Source: Morella rubra (lineage: Eukaryota; Streptophyta; Magnoliopsida; Fagales; Myricaceae). Taken from it: a DNA stretch of 64,000 bases. The stretch covers positions 86,339 to 150,338 of the forward strand of contig RXIC02000237.1 in NCBI GenBank assembly GCA_003952965.2. The letters run 5' to 3'. Shown in pieces: positions 23,636 to 35,362 of this stretch. Numbering within the stretch: position 1 is the first letter of the stretch; the number at the start of each line of letters is the position of its first letter. Under the pieces are notes generated by a model. It was not told the DNA's origin, ran no database searches, and saw only the letters and a program-made list of their open reading frames with translations. Both the position numbers and the translations under genes were made by a program.

Positions 23636-24540
23636 AGCAAAGGTTGTAACCTGACTATTTCGACTTGTTTCATGGAATCAATTTCCTATAATTAGGATAA
23701 GCTCTATATTATCGTTAAATCTAGTACCATAAAATTATTGTGTATCATGATAGTCAATGTTTCTAATTTGATGGGAGTTGGTATTTATAATTGAATATAT
23801 TTATAGTTGATAAGCACAGAGCATAATGTAAAGTTTCAAGAGAGTTCCTTTGCATCCTCAAATTACAGAGTCAATGTTACTTTTAAGTCTAAATTACGAA
23901 GTTCACTGAGTTGAGATCTCAAACTATTAAATTCATAAGTTTATTTTCTCATAATAACATTCAATAGTTGATAAGCGTATAGCATGATGTAGAGTTTCAA
24001 GAGAAAATTGGTTTAAATATTTTTATTGTTGTTTCGATCCTCAAGCAATGTATTTAATGTTGATAAGGCATATATTTCTAATTTCCTTTTTGCATGACAC
24101 GTGATCCTTTTGCATGTGAAATAAAGATATGACCCTACCACAAAACAAAAATGATCAAAGGAAAATGGTCTTGCTTTTTAACCCTATTTGTAAAGACTTC
24201 AATCTCTCAAATGCACTCAAAGTGACATCATCTCAAAATAGCTAGGGAAATTATGTTGTGTTTAATTTCTATCGTTGGCTACATTGCATTTCCCCTATCC
24301 TCCCTGACTGAGGGGTATTCTGGACAAGTACAGAAAATTGTCCAAGTAAAAGGGAAATGTATGTCTTCAACTGACCCAAACATGTTTTTAGACAAGGCTT
24401 TTGTCTTTTTCCTTTTGTTGGTGTCAGACCTTAAGGAAATTTGTCATGAAATAAATATGGCCATGGTCTACGACTTCTCTTTAGTATGTTCAAATAAGGG
24501 AATGATCAACTTTCAATGTAACATTAGTCCAATTTGATAG
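23636..24540. other. 3' flank of the ACD11-like gene
   Basis: AT-rich, including the 3' UTR. A roughly 42-bp segment (23802-23844) recurs at 23964-24005 with small changes (atagttgataagc...gagtttcaagaga). A 94-codon forward ORF (24253-24537) has no recognised domain. Confidence 0.5.
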
Positions 24541-25250
24541 GCACCAAGGTGGACAGAGTCCCAGAGATCTATTGTAAGTTACAGAAGGGCTAATCACAAG
24601 ATCAAGAGCAAAGAAAATTAAGGAAGCTATGCAAGGATTGATGCTATCTACTTGCACCGAGTATGCCAATTTATTTTACAAGACTCCATTGTTCAAAATG
24701 GGATCACAAGAAGAAGAACCAATCCTACTTCATGTGATACAAGCTACAAAGGGAGGCACAACCTAATGTTCTGGACCTAATGTTTAGGCTTTCATATTTG
24801 TGGGTTTGTTGGGCTTTTTGTTTTAGGGTTACTATTCCCCCGTTACTGTTCATGCGATACTATTCACTAGGGTTAGTCCATGTTGTCCCACATTGCTTAG
24901 AAATAAGGGACTTGTACAAACCTCCTCCTATATTTAGGAGTTTCTATGTATTGTTTGGGATCATAAGAAAAAAGTTAAGTGTAATTTTCTCTGAGAAAGA
25001 GTTTCTCTTTTAGTTCTTGTGTGAGCTAAAGAACTTATCAAGTATTCTTCTGTATGGCGTTCTAACTTCAATCTTGGTTCTTGAAGCAAGATTTCAACGG
25101 GTCAAGATTATAACTATAATCTTGGTTCTTGGAACAAGAGTTCAACGGGTCAAGATTTGTTCCTTCGCTTGATTTGTGGTGTTCTTGGGTCTATATTCAA
25201 ATTGTTCGTGGGCTCAAAGGGTTTCAATCCTGTGAGTTCACATCACAATT
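24541..25250 (+). mobile_element. 3' end of a retroelement with partial LTR (probably gypsy)
   Basis: Positions 24590-24660 encode an RSRAKKIKEAMQGL-like stretch, which resembles the end of some gypsy polyproteins. From about 24770 the sequence looks like an LTR: a promoter-like part, a 'cccacattgcttagaaataa' motif, then two copies of a 40-bp repeat around 25066-25155 (atcttggttcttg.a.caagatttcaacgggtcaag). It ends near 25235-25250. No 5' part is present. Broken fossil, boundaries approximate. Confidence 0.4.
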
Positions 25251-25765
25251 AGCATGCATTAAATAGGAATTAAAATCAAGCTTGTCTTGACTTTAATTAT
25301 TGAAGTAAAATGCTAAAAGAATTATCCAAACAAGATTGAAAATACATTAAAATTTTGTCATCCCATAATTTGGCCATGACTTCTCTCAATATCATCAACA
25401 TCACAAAAGTATCATCCAAAAATGAAAATGAAGTTATATTACATAATGGACAAAACCATAATGAAAAAACACTACAAACTCTATAAATTTCTCCTAGATA
25501 GATAGTCTTGCCTCGTGGCATGTTCTATTACATCCTGTTTCATGTTTCATTCTGTACTTTCTGCCCTCTCTTCTTTAGAAGGTGCCTCTCATCCTGAGAT
25601 TGCGCTTCAAAACTTGCTTCTTTACAATTCACATTTACATCAAACTAACTTAGCAAAGGACACAACATCAAATGGAACTAGTTTCGTGATACTGAATAGT
25701 TAGTGGGTCATCTAAGCCTACTATTGAAAAATTTTGCACACAATGGTTTGAGTAATAGGCTAAGA
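25251..25765. other. Unassigned AT-rich flank
   Basis: Lies between the retroelement remnant and the CACTA left end. No gene or element recognised; ORFs of 62-74 codons are probably chance. Confidence 0.4.
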
Positions 25766-26386
25766 CACTACGAGAAATAAGACATTAGGTGACAAATTTT
25801 TAGGTGTCAAACCAAATTTTATCACCTAAAGATGCCTTTCCCAGGCAAAAGCTTAATTTTGTTACCGAAAATGATCTTGGAATGCCATTTCTATCCGAAC
25901 AGGTCCCAACACCATTCGAACGGATATGTGGGTGACAAAATACAAGTCGCTGCAAATGTGTGATGATTAGTATCATCACAAATATTTCATTTCCATCTGG
26001 ACAGCTATTAACCACTTCCAAACCAAATTTAGGTAACGATAATGATCGTCACTAGTTAGTTATGCTTTCAAAATCGTCATGCAAACTTAAAACACGTCTG
26101 AACGCCAACGTGTATGTCCCAATGCCAAAAAGATCAGGACGCTAAAAGGACGTTTGCACATTGAGGAAAACTTTTGCAGCGAATCATGTGGTTCAACGTT
26201 GCACAATTTAGACACATAATGTCACAACTGGATCCTAGTAGGTTCTAGAAGATTTTTGAATCTGCATTAGATATAAGATGTAATGAAGTTGAATTTGAAT
26301 TTGGGCCACATATAAATCTAACCTTTGAATATCGTCCGAACAGACGTAAGACAAGTGCGGATGCTGCACTTGGAACCTAGAAACAA

Positions 26387-26887
26387 GGGGTAATTTCATA
26401 GTTTGCCCCTTAACTATAAGCAAAAATCAATATCGCCCACTAACTATCAAAACGGATTTTTACATCTAAGTTTCGAAAATCATTAAAGTATGCTCTCCAT
26501 CCAAATCAGCCATTAAGTCAGATGGTAAAATGTAAAAAATGACCGAAATGCCCTCTAAGACAAAAATTACTAAAAATATTTAAAAATTTATTAAAACATA
26601 ATAAAAATATTTTTAAAAGGAACTATTTTTTAAATAAATCTATTGAAACTTTATTTCAGTAATCTATTTACTTTTAATTTATTTCCTGAATTTTTAGTTA
26701 TTTTTTAAAAGTTTGTCTTGGAGTGCATTTCGATCATTTCTCACGTTTTTGCTTCTGACTTAGCGGCTGATTTGGATCGAGGGTGTACTTTGATGATTTG
26801 GAAAACTTAGAGGACGTAAAAATTTGTTTGGATAGTTAGGGGGATGACATTGATTTTTGCTCATAGTTAAAGGGCGAACTATGAAAT
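26387..26887. mobile_element. Mutator-like MITE (family M), copy 1
   Basis: Terminal inverted repeats of about 40 bp: taatttcatagtttgcccct at the left and its near reverse complement at the right (agggcgaactatgaaatta). Flanks TAGAAACAA and TAAAAACAA are a 9-bp target duplication with one change. No coding capacity. Internal sequence shares the 'accgaaatgccctc' / 'agtgcatttcgatca' theme with the copies at 30977 and 51883. Confidence 0.75.
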
Positions 26888-27327
26888 TAAAAACAAACAG
26901 AGTTGTCAAAACCAAATTTTCACTCATTTTATTTCAATTTTCTCTCGAACCTTTTCTCTCCAACTTCATAAATTTTTTCATTTTTTCTAGATCTATATTC
27001 ACAAGCCTAGGTAATACCTTCTTCAGGCCTTTATATTTCCATTTTCATGCATTTTGATTGTTTTTGGGTGGATAGAGCACAGTTATGGCTAAGTCAATTC
27101 TGTGTTCATCAAAGCTCTGTGCGAATGGATTGCTCACTATTCAGATGGATTTATACGATAATATTGTCGTCTTTTACTTTGTCCACACGTCGTTAGTACA
27201 CGTGCGGACAATAACGCATGTTTTTATTTAAAAAGTCTTGTGTTGATATTCGTCTAGATGAAGTGACTCTTCGTTTGGACATATAATAATTAGACACGTT
27301 GTCATTTGAGACTCGTGCGAACGGGTT

Positions 27328-27770
27328 ATGCTAACGTTTAGACGGTTTTTGTCAAGTTTAGGTGGTTTTTGTCAGGTTGGGCAGGTGCAGACAGAACATT
27401 GCCTAGGGGTCATAGACAAAGCGACCAACTTGGGCGGACGCTATGGTAGTAAAGCTGAAAGAGAGTATCCGGACGATGGTGGAGTCGACGCAGACATTGT
27501 GCATGGATATCCATACCCGTTAACCACTCTGGAGAATAATTTTGCTCTGAGGGAGGAGGAGGTGATTGCTATGCGGAAGGAACTGACTTTCATGGCAGGA
27601 CATGTGTATTAGTTTTACCAATTTCTCAGTACTGCCCCGATAAAGCTCCCGAGACTTTCAAATAAGTGGAAAATATGGAGGAGCGGTTAGAGCATGTGCA
27701 TGACGCCATCGGACAAGATCTCGATGAGCCAAGCTATTATTTACTTATGCTTTGTTAGTCTCCGACTTGT
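27328..27770 (+). pseudogene. CACTA second ORF, C-terminal fragment
   Basis: An open stretch (27328-27612) encoding NNFALREEEVIAMRKEL-like residues, rich in Glu/Arg and likely coiled coil, continues in another frame to about 27770. Position, orientation and the AT spacer that follows match the ORF2 tail at 5870-6055. A pyrimidine-rich leader precedes it at 26920-27050. The N-terminal part of ORF2 is absent. Confidence 0.5.
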
Positions 27771-28230
27771 ACTAGATTTTATGATTATGTTTTTCGTTTG
27801 GGATTTCTATCTTTGATATTTTATATTAATTATGTTTTTTTATTAGTTTAATGGACAGTTAGTACAAGTACTAAGTTAACCAAACATTTAGTACAATTAT
27901 TTATAACGGACGTTTAGTACAAAAGTATGCTTAACAATGTGTATGATTTAAGTAGCCAAAATGCCATATGAAATAAATAAATAAAATTAAAATTTTGTGG
28001 TTAATTATATTCGATAAAGTAAATGGTTTGAATAAATTAAATTGAGTGAATTAAAAAAATTAAATTGGGATCACTAATTAATTAATCATTTAAGTAATCT
28101 TGAATTTGACTATGATACGTCCGAACGCATGAAAACACGTTCGGACGCTAAACTTCAAACGACATCGTATTAGCTATTCAAAAGTGTTTTTGAACATCAT
28201 TTGGACATTTCATAACTCACCCAGATGTTT

Positions 28231-28900
28231 TGTAATGCCTCGACCCTCTAAATATTCTTAATTATCTTAATTTTAGTAATCTATTTATTGAATTACTATT
28301 TTCGGAATTAATTATTTTATTAGTTTAAAAATAGGGAAAATCCCTAAAAATAAGCTATACATAGCCGAAAACTATGAAAAAAATATCCTCTTTCTTATCT
28401 TATCAAGATCTTTAATTTAGTAGTCCATTATACTCTTTTTTATATTAAAAATTTTAAATAATGATTTATGTTGCTGAAAAATATTAAAATGCTAATATTT
28501 CATGCTTTTAGCCCTAATTATCTTTTTAAACCCATTTTTCTTCAAACTTGTTGCATAGCTTTGTGTTACATACTTAATTAATAAGCCAAAAGAATATTTT
28601 CTAGCCCAACCCTGCATCTTAGGAGTAGTTTTAGAATTTATTTCAATTAATAGGCCTAGAAATTAGGTTTTATTGAAAATAAAGCCCAATGGACCTCTCC
28701 CACGCCCAATTCGGCCAGCCCTTATCCAAATCCCAGCCCACCCCATTTTGTAACTCAAAACCGGACAGCCCCTAGTTTAGTGCCCATAGGAATTTTTTTG
28801 TAATCATTTGCAATCATTAGTCATCATTGGCTGCCACCCATATCAACCAAACCCTATCTGTTGCTTGCATAGGACCTTCAACTGATATATTTATTTGTGT
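28231..28900 (+). mobile_element. Partial LTR of a Ty3/gypsy-type element (family 2)
   Basis: Starts TGTAATGCCTCGACCCTCTA at 28231 and runs through sequence related, on the opposite strand, to 16300-16585. It continues as LTR-like sequence with 'aagcccaatggacc' motifs. No end or internal region could be placed; the right limit is a guess. Fossil. Confidence 0.45.
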
Positions 28901-29261
28901 GATGAAAAAGCTGAAAAGGTGGTTCAAGCGCCCACATTAGAAGTTGGTTAATCCCATTGGATTTTGTTCTTTCAGGTGCAACGAACTACTGATCTCTAAA
29001 TTCGTTTGTAATGATCCTAGCCCATGTCAATGAATGGATGGTTCCGCATGTCACATCATGTTTGCCAGCAATCTGTTATAAAATAGTTATTGTCATAGGG
29101 GTTTATGATCTGTCCTTTGTGTTTTAGGGCCTTAATGCCTTCTAAGGTTTTATTGGTTCCTTTATGCCGTATAGGTCCTTGACTTGCATGTTTTACCCCT
29201 CACCCTTAATCCATCACATTTCTTTGCCGTGTTTCTGTTTGATGATCTCTTTTTGTTAGGT

Positions 29262-29420
29262 TGTGCTGCTGCTGTTTTGCTGCAGCCATAATTTGAGCGG
29301 TTGTTTCTTCCTCTGTGCTGCTGCTGTTTCTGCTTGCTGCTGTGTTTCCTTGCACACTTGTTTCTGCTGTCTATTGTGCCTGTTCTATGCTGTTTCTGTT
29401 GTGTCTGCTGCTGCTGCTCT
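29262..29420 (+). repeat. TGC/GCT-rich low-complexity tract
   Basis: Imperfect runs of tgctgctgct interspersed with tgtttctg. Long ORFs in all three forward frames here are Leu/Cys-rich products of this composition, not genes. Confidence 0.8.
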
Positions 29421-29724
29421 GTTTCTGTTGTACATCATTGTGGCTGTTTTGTATACCAAAAAAAAAAAGGAAGTGGCTCGAAGTGGTTCCCCCAAGGCGA
29501 GATGATGACAAAGATGGGCATTACGTGTTTAAGCTTGTAGAAAATTTAATTTATCACTGTAATTTCACTTAACCATCATTAGAAGCTTTTATTTTCAATG
29601 TCTCTGTAAGTTTTGCTCTACTAATTTCTGTTATAGTGACGTTACAAAATTGGCTTAGATGGAGACGTATATTTGTGCATCTTCCATTGAATCTATTTTG
29701 GGACCAAATCCACAACAATTAGGT

Positions 29725-30099
29725 TAGGGCCGGCTCAATAAAAATATAGGCCTAAAGTAGAGATTAAAAGTGAGGCCTTTCAATTTTTTAATATAATAAA
29801 AATATATTTTCAACAGATATTTACTTTAAAATGCTCTTGTATTGTAGAGATTATAAGTTTTTTCACAAAATAGAGCTACCCTTGAATTTTGAGCACAAAC
29901 AATTTTTGAGGCCTTAATACAAAAAATTATTTCACAAGATAAAGCTTTATATATAAAGTATATTTTTGTTTCACTAAACTTCACTCTTACTTGAGCCTTT
30001 TTTTTTTTTTTTTCCTCCTAATCAAACAATTTGGCGCCTTGCTTGGAGGTAGGGGCCTTAGGCAGCAGCCCATGCTGCCTACCGCTTCAGCCGGCCTTG
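29725..30099. mobile_element. hAT-type MITE, 375 bp
   Basis: Left end TAGGGCCGGCTCAATA and right end CTTCAGCCGGCCTTG form short inverted repeats typical of plant hAT elements. Perfect 8-bp target duplication AATTAGGT at 29717-29724 and 30100-30107. No coding capacity. Confidence 0.9.
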
Positions 30100-30107
30100 A
30101 ATTAGGT

Positions 30108-30959
30108 CCCCCTAAACTACCAATCCATTTTTAAAGGGGGTAAAACCCTATTTTACGATATCTTCCATCTATTTTACCAAACTCTAAAAAGAAACAATCT
30201 CAACAACTTTTTCCATGAAACTGCCAACTGAGAATTATTAAAACAAGAGATATTCATTAGTCAAACCAGGATAAACTAGTTTTTGTCAATGAATCAAATG
30301 GTAAACATCCGGTAGAGAGCTTAGAATCTCACTAAAGAGCCAGTCCAAATGATCTTGCACTTTAAAAGAGAAAAAAAATGGTAAGCATGCTTTTGTCGTA
30401 GCGAGGAATTACTTAGCTGTTTTATTAACCAAGAAATGAAATGATTCCATAACTTTGTTGCCTCTCATAGAAAAAAAAAATGGAAGTGAATTCTAAAACT
30501 TTATGGCTAGTAATTAAGGAAGTCAAATATATATATATGCTAAAAGAGTACAAAACTTCTAAATTTCTGATTAATATTGTGGTTACAAATTTATAATCCA
30601 ACAATTAATAAATAACAACATCATCTAATCAATTTTAATATATTGTTTACCATGTCGTGAGTGCTTCCTAATTTGCATTTCCCCAAGACTGAGGCTTCTT
30701 CTCCAGCTAGTGCAAGTGGCAATATTTTTAGTTTAATCTCTTATGTGTCCAACGAGTGTTGGGTCTGAACTCGATTGGATAAAGAGGAAAAAGGGAGAGT
30801 ACAGTTTTTCTTGTGTCTATTCTATTATTTAGAAATATTAATCCAAGTTTCCATCGGGGCTTTTGAAAAGAGCGCCTACCAAACTTATAAAGCAGTGGGC
30901 GGGAATAAATTCGCGCCTAGACAGAACAAATTCAAGTATTCATGCATAAGAAGCCCAGT
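30108..30959 (+). other. Unassigned AT-rich sequence, end promoter-like
   Basis: Mostly AT-rich with no recognised element. The last 90 bp before 30960 (cttataaagc, then GC-richer gggcgggaa and cgcgcc) look like a promoter and 5' UTR belonging to the TatB-like exon that follows. Confidence 0.4.
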
Positions 30960-31535
30960 ATGTTAGGTTTCTTCTAGGGGAAAGTCATTGTTCGTCCAAT
31001 AAGTTTGCGTCAATTACATTTCACTCCTCCTAATTTTAAAAACTGCGATTTACACCCTATAAGTATGAAACATTTGTAATGTTCGTCCACAGTCAAAATT
31101 TCCGTTATAATTGACGAAATTTGGCATTAAAATGACCAAAATAACCCTCCAAAACAAAATTACTAAAAATATTAAAAAAATTCATTAAAAAATAAAAAAA
31201 ATGATATTAAAAAAGGTAATATTTTTTAAATAAAACTATTGAAACTCTATTTCAGTAATCTATATATTTTGTTGATTTATTTTCTAATTTTTTTTTTTGA
31301 AAATTGTCTTGAGGGCATTTCGTTCATTTTAATGTCAAATTCTATCAAGTTTAACGGAAATTTTGACTGTGGAGAACATTGCAAATGTTTCATACTTAAA
31401 GGACATAAATCGCAATTTTGAAAGTTAAGGGGTCGCAAATGCAATTGACGCATACTTATAGGACGAATAATGACATTTCCCCTTTCTTCTACGAAGAGCT
31501 CTTCCTCTTAATCGGCGCCACCGCTGCTATCGTAG
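30960..31535 (+). pseudogene. First exon of a TatB-like (Sec-independent translocase) gene, split by a MITE
   Basis: Leaving out the MITE at 30977-31482 and one copy of its target duplication, the host sequence reads ATG TTA GGT TTC TTC TAC GAA and so on to a GT donor at 31536. It encodes MLGFFYEELFLLIGATAAIV then Gly. This resembles the start of the plant mitochondrial TatB-like protein (MLG..YGELFLL.GATAA..GPKDLP), a membrane component of twin-arginine translocation that helps insert the Rieske protein; the stretch is a hydrophobic N-terminal segment. The MITE lies after codon 5, inside codon 6, so the frame is destroyed. The next expected exon (PKDLP...) was not found downstream, so this is an isolated exon, either a decayed gene or a captured fragment. 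Family recognition is from memory. Confidence 0.5.
30977..31482. mobile_element. Mutator-like MITE (family M), copy 2
   Basis: Inverted repeats GGGGAAAGTCATTGTTCGTC at the left and its close reverse complement at the right (gacgaataatgacatttccc then c). Perfect 9-bp target duplication TTTCTTCTA at 30968-30976 and 31483-31491, diagnostic of Mutator-type insertion. 506 bp, no coding capacity. Confidence 0.93.
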
Positions 31536-32904
31536 GTACTCTCTCTCTCTTTCCCTCTATGTGTGTTGAATTTGGTTTTAGTGGTTTCAGTTGAAATTGG
31601 TTCCGAATGTTCAATCTTTTCCATTTCGATTTGCTCTTGGCATTTTCTGGGGTCATCTGAGTTGGGAGTTCGGGATTGGTGTCCTTCACTTGGAAGTGCG
31701 AAGGAAATGACCATGTTGAATTGCAGTGACGAGCACTGGTCTAAGGATGATGAGGAGTGGGAGAGGCAGGTAGAGAGAAGCACTAGGGTGAGGAGGAGTT
31801 CTCAGGAGCACCTATTGCTTTTGGGTAGCCTTTCTTTTTCTTTTTTTTTTCCCGTTTATTCGGACCGCAGTATGCCCTAGCTATTTATTTTGATTTTACG
31901 AGGCTTTTCACTTTCATTTTGATATTATCAAAGATTTTCTGTTTTGTGCCCTGTTCAAGATGCCATTTCTGAATACAACTCAAGATGTCCATTTCTGAAC
32001 ACGAGTAGCTAAGGGCTTTTGTTAGTAGGATGGTTGTGGATTAAAATGGATTCCCTTAACTGGTGCACGAGTTTCTACAAGTTAATTCTTGAGTTGCCAC
32101 TGAACTTAAGGTTGGAAACCCAATAAATGCTACTGCAGTTGGCAATTAATTTTCACGACTACACCTTAAACAACATCTCCAATTCAGGCCAGTCTTTGAG
32201 TTGAATTTCTGCCTCTCAGATGCCCTGTTACAAGTACACCTTTCCAAGTTGTAGTTTATTTTTTTGCACCTCAACTTTTTTCTGTTTACTTAATTCACAA
32301 TAACTCTATGATCTATGACAAGACAAAAACAATAGATTCGTAGATATTTTGAGATCCCCAATATTTTCTTGGAGAATACAGGAGACCAACCATTCCTTAA
32401 GAAAGGAACACCATCAAAAACCATCTTAAGAACCTCTGGTGTGTTCACTCTTACAAGTACTAATACAACCTCAAAATGTTAGAATGTATGCATATGAAAT
32501 AAATATGCCCATTTATATGTGAAAGTTTATGTTCTAGAAGTTAAGATGGAACATTTATGTTTATGCTTTGTATGTTGCTGTAGTGAACATTTGTTGAGGT
32601 TTACCTTAGGACAAATGATCCACGGTTATCCAATATCATAAGATTCTTTGATGCAATAGGTAAGCTAAAAGTAGAGGTCTGACTTCAATTTCTTAGTTGC
32701 TATCTACACTATATTGGCGAATTAAGCTGGCTATGCCTTTTCAGAGAAAATAAGGAAATGATGTATCATAGTTAGTCATGAATATAAACTTGCAGTTCTG
32801 AAATTTCTCGTTCTTTTCATTGTAAAACTGCTTTATGGGTTATGTTCTCAAAACTGGCTTTGCCCTTACTCATGCAGTGAATTATACCATTTGTTTCCAT
32901 GCAG
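31536..32904 (+). other. Intron-like region with an unplaced ORF
   Basis: Lies between the TatB-like exon and the PAP-like exon. An ORF (31563-31880) contains a polar, Glu/Arg-rich stretch (DEHWSKDDEEWERQVERS) that looks like exon material but could not be assigned. The rest is AT-rich and intron-like, ending in a good acceptor (tttgtttccatgcag) at 32904. Confidence 0.4.
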
Positions 32905-35362
32905 GCAGCAGCATTAGTTAAAGATGGAAAGCAAATACTTTTCCGTTTTGATCTGTAATAGCCCGGACTGTGAAGACCTCAAGCGTTGTCTTATAGTAAT
33001 GGACGCCGCTATTAAACTGAGGTTACGGCCAGTGGGAGGATCGTTAAAGCAATAGGATTCTAAGAAATAAACATCATCAAGACCCTTTATCCAACCTTTG
33101 TATCACAAAAGAGTATTAATTCCGCTTTCTATGTACTCTACAAAACATTGCAGAATAATACTAAATTCAGTACAATCTACATAGATCTTTATCTTATTCT
33201 CTTCTACTCTTCCTTTTCATCATCGCTAGAAAATATAATCAGACACTCTCAACGATGATGTCTAGGTTCTCAGTGACCCAGACCCAACTACCAGCTTAGT
33301 ATCAAGACCTCATGAGTCAAAGTCTAAGTAAATTCTCCAGGTACATTCTGAACATCTGCTAAAAGAAATATTTAACAAACAAAGGTGAGTCCAAATGACT
33401 CAGTAAAGCTAGTGGTTAGACAGACAGAGATACAAGAAAAGATATTGAAGAAAACCGTTCATCAATAAAATCTCAAAACAGAAGAAGTAAATGAAAAGAC
33501 TCAATTTTCTAAAAATGATCTTTTCTTTTTTCCATTTCTCAATCACCACTACTCTCACTCCAGAGTGAATCACTTGGCCAGAGTGACGGGTTACAAGTAA
33601 CCTTCTGTATTTTGCAGCAGTACTCCCAGAGCACAATACGGTCCTCAAACTCCCAGAGTGAGTTATCCTAACAAAGGATCTTTCCGCGTACGACGAAGAG
33701 GCCAGAATGTCACAACAAGTGAACACATCCTCTTGTGCACAGTACTGTCACGTCTTCACAGTATTGTTAAGTATGCATGTCTCATGTCAACACCCATACA
33801 TATCATTCATGATATGCAACACCTTAACCATACTTGAACATCAAAATATTCCTTTCTAACGTACAAGTTAAGTATTATGTCTCATATCAACGCCCATACA
33901 TCTCATTCATGATATGCAATACCTTAACTCATTTCCATCATTGGACATTATAAAACAGTTCTCAAAGGAAAGTGTTGTGAAGAAAAACAACACTTTGATT
34001 TCTCGGTTAAAAACAGGCTTAATCACCACGTAGAAAATACCAATTTTGACATAAAAGTATTGAAATTAGAAGGAAAGAAATATGTTCAAGCTTTGAAAAA
34101 TAACTTTTGGAAGAAATTTTGAAAAGAAACGGATCAAAGTTGAAAAACAACTTGAAAACGAATCGAACTTTGAAAATGATACTTTTTCGAAAGGACGAGC
34201 TTGTTCTTCGTCAAGAACACCAAGAACAATAGGAAGAATAGAAAAATGCTAATAACATCAAGAGATGCTAGAATAAGAAAGACAAGAGATTCACAAAATC
34301 ATCTTGAAAACTTTTGAATCGAAATCAAAGATAACCAACTAAACTTTACCTCTAAGTGTGTTTGATCTTCACTAATTTTTCCACCTCTTTCTACTTCACT
34401 TCACTCTTGCTCTCAAGATTAACTCACAAAAATTCTAATTGAATGGTGTACTTTAAAGGTAGAAATCCACCCCTATTTATAGGAAAACAGGCCGGTTGCA
34501 TTCCGACATGTGTCTGGCCTAGCTAGGCTAGTTTGAGTCACTAAAGGCTACATTCACTCCTCTTGACACCTAGCAACCTAGCAGTTGCAAGGCAAGGCTA
34601 TGGCCAAAATTCTCCTAGGTAGCCATGGCGAGTCATCGTCCGAAACTCCTACGGTTTGACACTTCGTGCTTTCTAGGTTATAGCTTTTTCGGTCATGATT
34701 TTTTGCATCAATTTGTTATGCTTCTAGTTTCAATTTTTGTGCTATCTAGCCCTCACAGTTCACTCTCTATCCACTAAATTTCCTTTCTTAATCTAAGTTC
34801 ATCTCTAATCGTTTCACTAATCTTCCAACAATCCAAATTAACCTAATTGCTCCCGAAAATCGACCTACTGCTTCCGAAAAATAAAAAGTCTCCAAATTTG
34901 AACCATAAACTCGTGGATGAACTCCAACATATTAGTAGAATAAAAATCATGTGGTTCGATTTTCGAGACAAAAACGTCCTACTAGCTTAAAAAATTAAAT
35001 TGATCCAATACGAGCTCCTCAATTCTGAACAATAACTAGTTGCATGTGAACTCCAAATCTCACTAAATCATGTCCTAATCAAGGTTTTGAACTTAGTATC
35101 TCAAGTACTAAATAATCTCTCTTAGTCACTAAGTATCCCCAAATTCCACTACCAATCACGAACAAGATATCATAAACAATATGCATGTGATGTTTAAAAG
35201 CTCGGGGTATGACATGATCAAGCAGCCTTTTCATTTAAATTTCTACCGTTTAAGGTTCCATTTCCAGTGCCATTTAGACTTCTTGGGGATGAAGCTAGTC
35301 TCTTTCCTGTCCTCTCAGTTTCAGCTGAAAAGCACTGGAATGCTGTCGGATCGAAAGAGTAA
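32905..35362 (+). pseudogene. PAP/fibrillin (plastid lipid-associated) exon, split by a solo LTR
   Basis: An exon starts after the acceptor at 32904, is interrupted at 32954-35214 by the LTR, and resumes at 35220 after one copy of the target duplication, ending with TAA at 35360. The host frame is continuous across the insertion and encodes GKQILFRFDQAAFSFKFLPF, then KVPFPVPFRLLGDEA. This resembles the C-terminal region of plant PAP/fibrillin proteins, lipid-binding proteins of plastoglobules and thylakoids. After GDEA the similarity stops: the next residues (SLFPVLSVSAEKHWN) do not match the expected GWLDTTYLS, so the exon is truncated, captured or diverged. With the TatB-like exon upstream on the same strand, a chimeric captured cassette is plausible. 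Family recognition is from memory. Confidence 0.5.
32954..35214 (-). mobile_element. Solo LTR, Ty3/gypsy (family 1, copy b), reverse strand
   Basis: On the reverse strand it begins TGTCATACCCCGAGC and ends GGGCTATTACA, matching 418-2972 and 56309-58472. Perfect 5-bp target duplication TGATC at 32949-32953 and 35215-35219. No internal region. 2261 bp. The intact target duplication suggests it is fairly young compared with the gypsy fossil in ACD11 intron 2. Confidence 0.95.

Noticed and set aside
29263-29572. Three overlapping Leu/Cys-rich ORFs
   Set aside because: They are products of the TGC/GCT-rich tract, open in all three frames for compositional reasons.
30977-35362. Helitron as carrier of the TatB-like and PAP-like exons
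   Set aside because: Multi-gene capture on one strand would fit, but no convincing TC start, hairpin or CTRR end between A and T could be placed, so only the CACTA possibility is reported.
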